A DNA stretch of 55,239 bases from JBBQNY01 sp038255255 (GTDB lineage Bacteria; Pseudomonadota; Gammaproteobacteria; Xanthomonadales; Ahniellaceae): the NCBI GenBank assembly GCA_038255255.1, contig JBBSLL010000020.1, positions 1 through 55,239 on the forward strand. Direction: 5' to 3'. A program made the translations under genes and the position numbers. This document shows positions 50,767-55,239 of the stretch, one piece after another (the stretch's first letter is position 1; each line of letters starts with the position of its first letter). The notes under the pieces were generated by a model that saw only the letters and a list, made by a program, of their open reading frames with translations, ran no database searches and was not told the origin of the DNA.

Positions 50767-51371
50767 GGTGCATCCCCTCCCGGTGGAATGCCCAACGTAC
50801 TCCTGTCGATTTAGCAATGGAAGCGCACGAGAATGGCGCCCAAGGGCTGCGACGACGGGTAAGAAATCTCTCACCAATGCGCTGGGCGTTTACCCATGAA
50901 CCAGCGGGCGGCATCAGGCACTATGCCGCCACTGGCAACGCGCATACCCCCCCGGTAGTCCAATGCGCGCGGATCGTCTGGACAGCGATCCGGCCAGGAC
51001 TATGAGTCCCGGCTCGACTCGAAAATTGTTCCGGTTTATGACGCCAGCAGGGAACGCGCGGTGTGCCGCCCCGCGCGCCCGGACTTTTTACCCGCCCCTC
51101 TGGCCTACTCTGTTTGGATTCCGCTTACGAATCAATTCAGTCGCCGTCGAACGTATCGGCACCGTGCCACCAGCGCCACCGTAGGGCGGACAGGATCGAG
51201 CGTTCTGGCTTGCGCGCCGCCGTGCATCTAGAGCCGGTGAATCAAGAGCAAGGCGGCCAACTGCTACGGCCTCACCAGCGTTGTCGCTTGGTAAGAATCT
51301 ATAAAGGTCTACGGATGGCGGAGTAGTCGACCACCGCGCAATCGCCCGTATAGATACGGATGGCGTAGCAC
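50767..51371. other. Non-coding stretch holding the second copy of a repeat
   Basis: No frame looks coding. The stretch contains copy B of the 67-base repeat (51021-51087), which ends in a TTTTT run. Confidence 0.5.
51021..51087. repeat. Diverged 67-base repeat, copy B
   Basis: Matches 48957-49023 in the same orientation at 48 of 67 positions without gaps; conserved ends, variable middle (4 of 10 at positions 21-30). Confidence 0.65.
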
Positions 51372-51878
51372 TCACGCAGCCTTTCCCTGCTTGGTGCTCC
51401 GGTTGGCGTAGCGTGGTGCTCCGCTTGGCGTAGTGGCGTTTCGTTGCTTCGGGGGCCGCTTAAACTTCGGGCGCGTCAACTTCCACTCGGCACCAGCTAC
51501 CCGCGTTGCACTGCAATCGAGCTTGCCGCCGCACTCGTCTATTGCGAGCCACGTGAGGGCGTACAGGCTCGTGTTATGCAGCCCGCCTTGCCGGGTGAGC
51601 ACGATGAATCCGTAGTGCCGCAACTCGCGTAGTGCCCAGAAGATGGTGTCGTCGCTATTCCATCCGCGTGGCTGCAGCAGGGTCATCGCGCCACACAGGT
51701 CACCGTTGTTGCCACCGTTGTACTGGCGCGCTAGCTCGGTGAGCATCTTGATCGCGGTGGCGCTGCATCGTCTCCAGTTCTCCGAATCCTGCACGGCGTG
51801 CGGTATCAGGGTGAACGTGCCGCCTTCGCGCCTGCCCTTGTGCTTCAGCCGCGCCTTGCTTCGTGTGACGCGGTTCAT
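51372..51878 (-). CDS. Phage-satellite-type protein with probable winged-helix domain
   Basis: A 168-residue basic protein. The core (FTLIPHAVQDSENWRRCSATAIKMLTELARQYNGGNNGDL, about residues 22-61, then TIFWALRELRHYGFIVLTRQGG) has the layout of a winged-helix DNA-binding domain seen in prophage and satellite accessory proteins. The C-terminus is Lys/Arg-rich with a short repeat (SGAPRYANRSTKQG). It overlaps the preceding gene by four bases, so it is co-translated. Replication or regulation is possible; the function is unassigned. Confidence 0.55.
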   Translation of the reverse strand: MNRVTRSKARLKHKGRREGGTFTLIPHAVQDSENWRRCSATAIKMLTELARQYNGGNNGDLCGAMTLLQPRGWNSDDTIFWALRELRHYGFIVLTRQGGLHNTSLYALTWLAIDECGGKLDCSATRVAGAEWKLTRPKFKRPPKQRNATTPSGAPRYANRSTKQGKAA

Positions 51879-52162
51879 GCGTCACCCAGATGCGACGGCT
51901 CGCCAGTGCGTGGCGTGAGCAGTTCGAGCGCGGCGTCTACGTGGTCGGCTGCCTCTACCGCGTCAAACGCGCCCAGCGTGTCCGTAGCGCGCGCCCAGCG
52001 GTGAAGCTGGTCACGCACCAGTTCTAACCCCATGCACGCCAGGACTCGCGTGCGTTCGATTCCGGCGGTAGCATTCGGCTCGCTGCCGCCCCAAGTGTCA
52101 GCACTGCGAAGGGAGCCGACCCCGTGAAGGTCGGCTTTCGCGTTTGTGGGGTTTGAGTTCAT
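51875..52162 (-). CDS. Small island protein of unknown function
   Basis: A 95-residue protein, start MNSNPTNAK set by its four-base overlap with the AlpA-like gene. A helical segment (RVLACMGLELVRDQLHRWARA, then AFDAVEAADHVDAALELL) dominates. Not recognised. It is tied to both neighbours by ATGA overlaps, forming a three-gene satellite cluster. Confidence 0.55.
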   Translation of the reverse strand: MNSNPTNAKADLHGVGSLRSADTWGGSEPNATAGIERTRVLACMGLELVRDQLHRWARATDTLGAFDAVEAADHVDAALELLTPRTGEPSHLGDA

Positions 52163-52392
52163 GCCGCCGCCTTTGCGTCGCGCGCGGCGATGCGGTCGGC
52201 AATCCACTGATCAACCTCTGCGGCGTTCCAAGCGCTGGCCCTTTCCCCAAGTTTCACTGGCGCTGGAAAGTTTCCTAGTGCGACCTTGCGGTAAAGCTCG
52301 CTCCTGCTTAGGCCGGTGCGGGCTCTCACAGTCGGCAGGCGTTGCAGGATCACGGCGCCCAATGCGAGCGCGCCTACGTCGTTTGAAGTCAT
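52159..52392 (-). CDS. AlpA-family regulator/excisionase-like protein
   Basis: A 77-residue protein with the AlpA/Xis-type winged helix: LPTVRARTGLSRSELYRKVALGNFPAPVKLGERASAWNAAEVDQWIADR (from residue 19), including the LSRSxLYR recognition helix and FPxPVKLGxRAxxW wing. AlpA proteins control integrase genes of P4-like elements and favour excision. First of the three overlapping genes. Confidence 0.85.
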   Translation of the reverse strand: MTSNDVGALALGAVILQRLPTVRARTGLSRSELYRKVALGNFPAPVKLGERASAWNAAEVDQWIADRIAARDAKAAA

Positions 52393-52489
52393 CCTCGTTT
52401 CTCTCGCTACGCCCCGAGTCGTTCGGAGCCGTGTCGAGAATGCTGCACGTTCAACTGCCTTCTCCGTCCTAACCTAGGACGAGCAAATC

Positions 52490-53239
52490 CTAGCTTTTCG
52501 CTTTCGGGAGCTGCGACGCGGGCTTCAGGATAGTGTCGGCCATGGTCGATTTCCCTGGTCCATCCCAACCCCAGGTGTCAAAGAGGGCCGATAGCTTGTC
52601 CGCTGTAACGTTCGGTGCGCGCGGGAGACTCGAAAGCATCCATAAGCCCTCAATTACGCGCAGCAGGTTTTGCTCGCGTTGCGGCCTCACTTTGGACTCG
52701 CTCACCGTGATTCGCTTCGACTTCTTGACACTCGGCAGCGGGAAACCGTCATCCCCTTGTGGAAGCAGCATGTCTGGCAAGTAGATATCTTCCTCGGTCA
52801 CTCGTCGGCCGTTGTTGAAGCGATTGTCACCATTGGCCGCAACATAGACGGGCGTTGTGTCTTCACCGAACGAGGGCACTCCAAGCCACTTTGCCCCCAT
52901 GAACGATGCGCCGTCGGTCAATACTTGTGCAACCGAATCGTAGATAACCCAACCGTCCAGTTCGTAGCGCGGTCGTCGGTCAGGCTGCGCGAAATTCCCT
53001 CCCGACTCAAAGATGGGTGAGCCGTGGTCTTTCCATCGCGTCCACGGAAATGTCTTGCAGTCATGCGGAGGCAGAAATTCCTCGTGCGTGCCGCACGCCC
53101 ACTGCTCGCATACGTGCACAAGCGCCAAATAGCGGCCTTGAATGATTCTCGCCTTAAGTGTGGCGGCGGAGATTCGCAATTTCTTGGCTGCATCCTTGAT
53201 CGAAATAAACTCCACGTCCTTCAAATTGCGTTGGTTCAC
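52490..53239 (-). CDS. Island protein with N-terminal HTH, function unknown
   Basis: A 249-residue protein. The N-terminal FISIKDAAKKLRISAATLKARIIQGRY resembles a MerR/AlpA-type helix-turn-helix. The rest (about residues 60-200) is not recognised; a basic stretch (KKSKRITVSESKVRP) and a helix (QNLLRVIEGLWMLSS) lie near the C-terminus. Cysteines and histidines in VCEQWACGTHEEFLPPHDC could bind a metal. It lies between the AlpA-like gene and the integrase. Confidence 0.5.
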   Translation of the reverse strand: MNQRNLKDVEFISIKDAAKKLRISAATLKARIIQGRYLALVHVCEQWACGTHEEFLPPHDCKTFPWTRWKDHGSPIFESGGNFAQPDRRPRYELDGWVIYDSVAQVLTDGASFMGAKWLGVPSFGEDTTPVYVAANGDNRFNNGRRVTEEDIYLPDMLLPQGDDGFPLPSVKKSKRITVSESKVRPQREQNLLRVIEGLWMLSSLPRAPNVTADKLSALFDTWGWDGPGKSTMADTILKPASQLPKAKS

Positions 53240-53328
53240 AGCGCGACCCTCGCGCCCCTGAAGGAAGCCGCGCCAGCGCCGCAGGGTTTACGGCGTGTTC
53301 GCCCCGTCGGGCTAGGCGCGGCTATGCG

Positions 53329-54546
53329 TTATGCCTTGCGCTTGATCGGGACCACTTTGCGGTTGCCGTCCTTCAACTGGTCCAGATAGTCCGCCCAGCT
53401 AGTCATCATCTTGCGGCGTTCGGCCATGTACTGCGCGCGGTTGTATGCGGCCCGGACCTTATTGCGCTGCGCGTGCGCCAGCTGCCGCTCGATTACATCG
53501 GGCGCCCAGCCCATCTCGTTAAGTCGCGTCGACGCCATTGCCCGGAAGCCGTGGCCAGTCATTGTGTCCTTGTCGAAGCCCAGCCGCCGCAATCCCGCGT
53601 TGACTGTGTTTTCGCTCATTGGCCGGTCGGAAGTGCGAAGGCTCGGGAAGCAATATCGACCCTTGCCCGTAAGCGCGCGCAGAGCCGTCAGGATCGCCAC
53701 GGCTTGCGGGGCTAGGGGTACGGTGTGCTCATCGCGCATCTTCATCTTGCCAGCGGGTATGCGCCACTCGCCCGACTTCAAGTCGAGTTCCGCCCACTCC
53801 ATTGCGCGCAGGTTGCCGGGGCGCACGAACAGCAAGGGCGCCAGCTGCAAGGCAGCCAACGTGACCGGCTGCCCGGTGTAGCCGTCAATCGCGCGCAGCA
53901 ACGTCGCCACGTCATCGGGACGGGTCAAGGCTGCGCGAGGCTTGGCGTTGAAGGGTGACAGTGCGCCGCGCAGGTCGCGGGTCGGGTCGCCAGTGGCGCG
54001 CCCGGTTGCGACCGCAAAGCGCATCACTTGGGAGATGCGCTGCTTAACCCGGGCGGCGGTCTCGTGCGTCCCTCTCTTTTCCAGCGGTTTCAGAAGGGCC
54101 AGGATTGCGGGGGCCGTGACTTCCGCAATCGGCAGTTGGCCGATATGCGGAAATGCGAACCCCAACTGCCACTCGGCCTTGGTCAGCGTGATCGCCGCCA
54201 GCGATGCGCGTTGCTTGTCGACCCACTCGCGGGCGACTGCCTCAAACGTGTTCGCAGACGACAGTACGGCTCGAACCTTGTCCGCTTTCCGCTCTGCGGA
54301 CGGGTCGCGTCCCTCGCGCATCGTGGCGCGCGCAGAGTCGCGTCTGGCGCGTGCCTCTGCCAGCGATACCTCTGGGTATACCCCGAACGCTAGAAGCCGC
54401 TCACGGCCCGCGTGGCGATACTTGAGGCGCCAGTAACGCGCGCCATTCGGACGAACGTCGAGGAAGAGTCCGCCGCCGTCGAACCACTTTCCGGCAGTCG
54501 CGGATTTGATCGCCGCGACGGTCAAAGTGCCGGTTGCGTTCGCCAT
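53329..54546 (-). CDS. int: P4-type tyrosine integrase
   Basis: A 405-residue site-specific recombinase. The N-terminal arm-binding DUF4102 domain reads GGGLFLDVRPNGARYWRLKYRHAGRERLLAFGVYPEVSLAEAR. A core-binding SAM-like domain and the catalytic domain follow, with the family residues in FVRPGNLRAMEW (Arg), HGFRAMASTRLNEMG (His-x-x-Arg), LAHAQRNKVRAAYNRAQY (His and the nucleophile Tyr). It is adjacent to its tRNA-Leu target, 170 bases from the att core. Confidence 0.94.
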   Translation of the reverse strand: MANATGTLTVAAIKSATAGKWFDGGGLFLDVRPNGARYWRLKYRHAGRERLLAFGVYPEVSLAEARARRDSARATMREGRDPSAERKADKVRAVLSSANTFEAVAREWVDKQRASLAAITLTKAEWQLGFAFPHIGQLPIAEVTAPAILALLKPLEKRGTHETAARVKQRISQVMRFAVATGRATGDPTRDLRGALSPFNAKPRAALTRPDDVATLLRAIDGYTGQPVTLAALQLAPLLFVRPGNLRAMEWAELDLKSGEWRIPAGKMKMRDEHTVPLAPQAVAILTALRALTGKGRYCFPSLRTSDRPMSENTVNAGLRRLGFDKDTMTGHGFRAMASTRLNEMGWAPDVIERQLAHAQRNKVRAAYNRAQYMAERRKMMTSWADYLDQLKDGNRKVVPIKRKA

Positions 54547-54583
54547 GTGTTGTACCCCCGGTTACGGCGCCCCAAGCGCCAGA

Positions 54584-54607
54584 TATCCCCAAAGGTACCC
54601 CCACGTT
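54584..54607. repeat. Integrase arm-type sites, integrase end
   Basis: TATCCCCA and GTACCCCCACGTT lie between the integrase start and the tRNA, matching the pair at 47967-47991; a further GTACCCCC lies at 54552. Confidence 0.6.
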
Positions 54608-54646
54608 CGACAGGCTGCAATGGGACAGGTCGGGACGGTAGGCAAC

Positions 54647-54672
54647 AAAAAACCCCGACAGGGCGGGGTTTC
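54647..54672 (-). terminator. Intrinsic terminator after tRNA-Leu
   Basis: A 7-base stem (AACCCCG with CGGGGTT) followed on the minus strand by a TTTTTTG run. It lies on the island side of the att core, so the island supplies the terminator of the tRNA unit. Confidence 0.85.
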
Positions 54673-54715
54673 GTGGTGTTGCGGGGTCGTTGTGGGACCC
54701 CCTGAATTGGCTTTG

Positions 54716-54731
54716 TGGTGCCCGGGGCCGG
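54716..54731. repeat. Inner attachment site (3' end of tRNA-Leu)
   Basis: The last 16 bases of tRNA-Leu including CCA, identical to 47890-47905. Confidence 0.85.
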
Positions 54732-54801
54732 ACTCGAACCGGCACGGCACAAGGCCGAGGGATTTTAAGTCCCTTGCGTCTACCAGTTTCGCCACCCGGG
54801 C
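54716..54801 (-). tRNA. tRNA-Leu (anticodon TAA)
   Basis: An 86-base type-II tRNA with acceptor GCCCGGG/CCCGGGC, anticodon loop ACTTAAAAT, a long variable arm, T loop GGTTCGAGTCC and encoded CCA. It is intact because the island restores its 3' end. Confidence 0.95.
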
Positions 54802-54842
54802 GGGGTTGCCCGAACCGATCGGAGAACATCGGTTCGTGAAAT

Positions 54843-54916
54843 TGGAGGCCAGGGTCGGAATTGAACCGGCGTACGCGGCTTTGCAGGCCGCTGCATAACC
54901 ACTCTGCCACCTGGCC
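54843..54916 (-). tRNA. tRNA-Cys (anticodon GCA)
   Basis: A 74-base tRNA with acceptor GGCCAGG/CCTGGCC, anticodon loop CTGCAAA, T loop GGTTCAATTCC and encoded CCA. It lies 41 bases upstream of tRNA-Leu on the minus strand. Confidence 0.95.
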
Positions 54917-55011
54917 AGGTAGCGCACTGTCGGATTGTGACGAGGCATTGCTGCCGGCGCCACAGCCCCTTGTTGCGTTCAGCCTTCCCAAGCCACGGAA
55001 GACCGGCATAA

Positions 55012-55036
55012 ACAACAAACCCCGGCGGGCCGGGGT
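55012..55036 (-). terminator. Hairpin after tRNA-Gly
   Basis: A 7-base stem ACCCCGG/CCGGGGT with a 4-base loop, followed on the minus strand by TTGTTGTTT. It separates tRNA-Gly from tRNA-Cys, implying partial termination or a separate promoter for the latter pair. Confidence 0.6.
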
Positions 55037-55108
55037 CTGATGAGCGAAGCTGCCTGCGTTGCAGCGAGGTAATCGAGCCTCGACAGGTAGCTGGAACTTC
55101 GCGGCTAT

Positions 55109-55184
<76 letters not shown>

Positions 55185-55239
55185 GGAGCCGCGCATGATA
55201 ACTCGCCCTCATTCGCTGTCAACCGAAGCGGGCGATGGA

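Larger units (their letters stand above)
47890..54731. mobile_element. 6.8-kb integrative genomic island in tRNA-Leu(TAA)
   Basis: The island is bounded by exact 16-base direct repeats (47890-47905 and 54716-54731) that equal the last 16 bases of tRNA-Leu including CCA. A P4-type integrase lies next to the tRNA end, with an AlpA-like regulator and three small phage-satellite genes behind it. The distal part carries secreted or lipoprotein cargo genes. Arm-type repeats lie inside each end. No capsid or conjugation genes are present, so it depends on help or is non-autonomous for transfer. Confidence 0.88.

Overview
The window reads as a high-GC gammaproteobacterial chromosome, most likely Xanthomonadales/Lysobacterales or a near relative. 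This is inferred from a CopL-type copper leader protein, a CzcI-like leader, DUF1249 and DUF3297 proteins, a ZnuD-like receptor and a Gly-Cys-Leu tRNA cluster; no 16S rRNA gene is present to confirm it. Most of the window is accessory: metal resistance, an extracellular-electron-transfer locus, gene debris and a tRNA-borne genomic island.

1-27.6 kb is a heavy-metal block, nearly all on the minus strand. The window opens inside a CusA-type Cu(I)/Ag(I) RND pump (+). Facing it is a Zn/Cd/Co-type operon: czcI-like leader, czcC, czcB, czcA, a P-II-like regulator, a cation/Ca2+ exchanger, a P1B-4 ATPase (CzcP/CoaT type) and a DUF3703 protein, joined mostly by 4-base ATGA overlaps. Upstream are a di-iron fatty acid hydroxylase/sterol desaturase, an AraC regulator, an ATP-grasp-like enzyme and two PepSY membrane proteins. 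Next comes a copper module: a DUF305 protein and a MerR-controlled copA Cu+ ATPase with a recognisable MerR-type promoter. A longer copper operon follows: copL, an outer-membrane TolC-like lipoprotein with a His/Met repeat tail, a Tat-exported multicopper oxidase, a c-type cytochrome, an NTF2-like protein and a DUF411 protein, with a Csp-type copper-storage protein 89 bases further on. Metal-binding low-complexity tails recur across these genes.

27.6-34 kb is a patchwork: a DUF6988-like gene, an XRE regulator with a striking operator, a KfrA-like protein frameshifted at an 8-base tandem repeat, an IS21 remnant, a secreted subtilase with its own terminator, and three truncated genes butted together (FtsX-like permease, polymorphic-toxin-like C-terminus, ccmE).

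34-40 kb is an electron-transfer operon on the minus strand: NapC/CymA tetraheme quinol dehydrogenase, an ethylbenzene-dehydrogenase-type haem protein (frameshifted), decaheme MtrA/DmsE, MtrB/PioB porin, then ccmC, ccmD and a severed ccmE. A perfect FNR/Anr-type site lies upstream of the first gene. The layout suggests quinol-linked electron export through the outer membrane under low oxygen.

41-47.9 kb carries DUF3297, a CorA-type transporter, a ferritin-like protein, a ZnuD-like TonB receptor under a Zur-like palindrome, DUF1249 and an endonuclease I. From 47,890 to 54,731 lies a 6.8-kb integrative island inserted in the 3' end of tRNA-Leu(TAA): exact 16-base att repeats, arm-type sites at both ends, a P4-type integrase, an AlpA-like regulator, phage-satellite-type small genes and three secreted/lipoprotein cargo genes. 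The window ends in tRNA-Leu, tRNA-Cys and tRNA-Gly genes on the minus strand.
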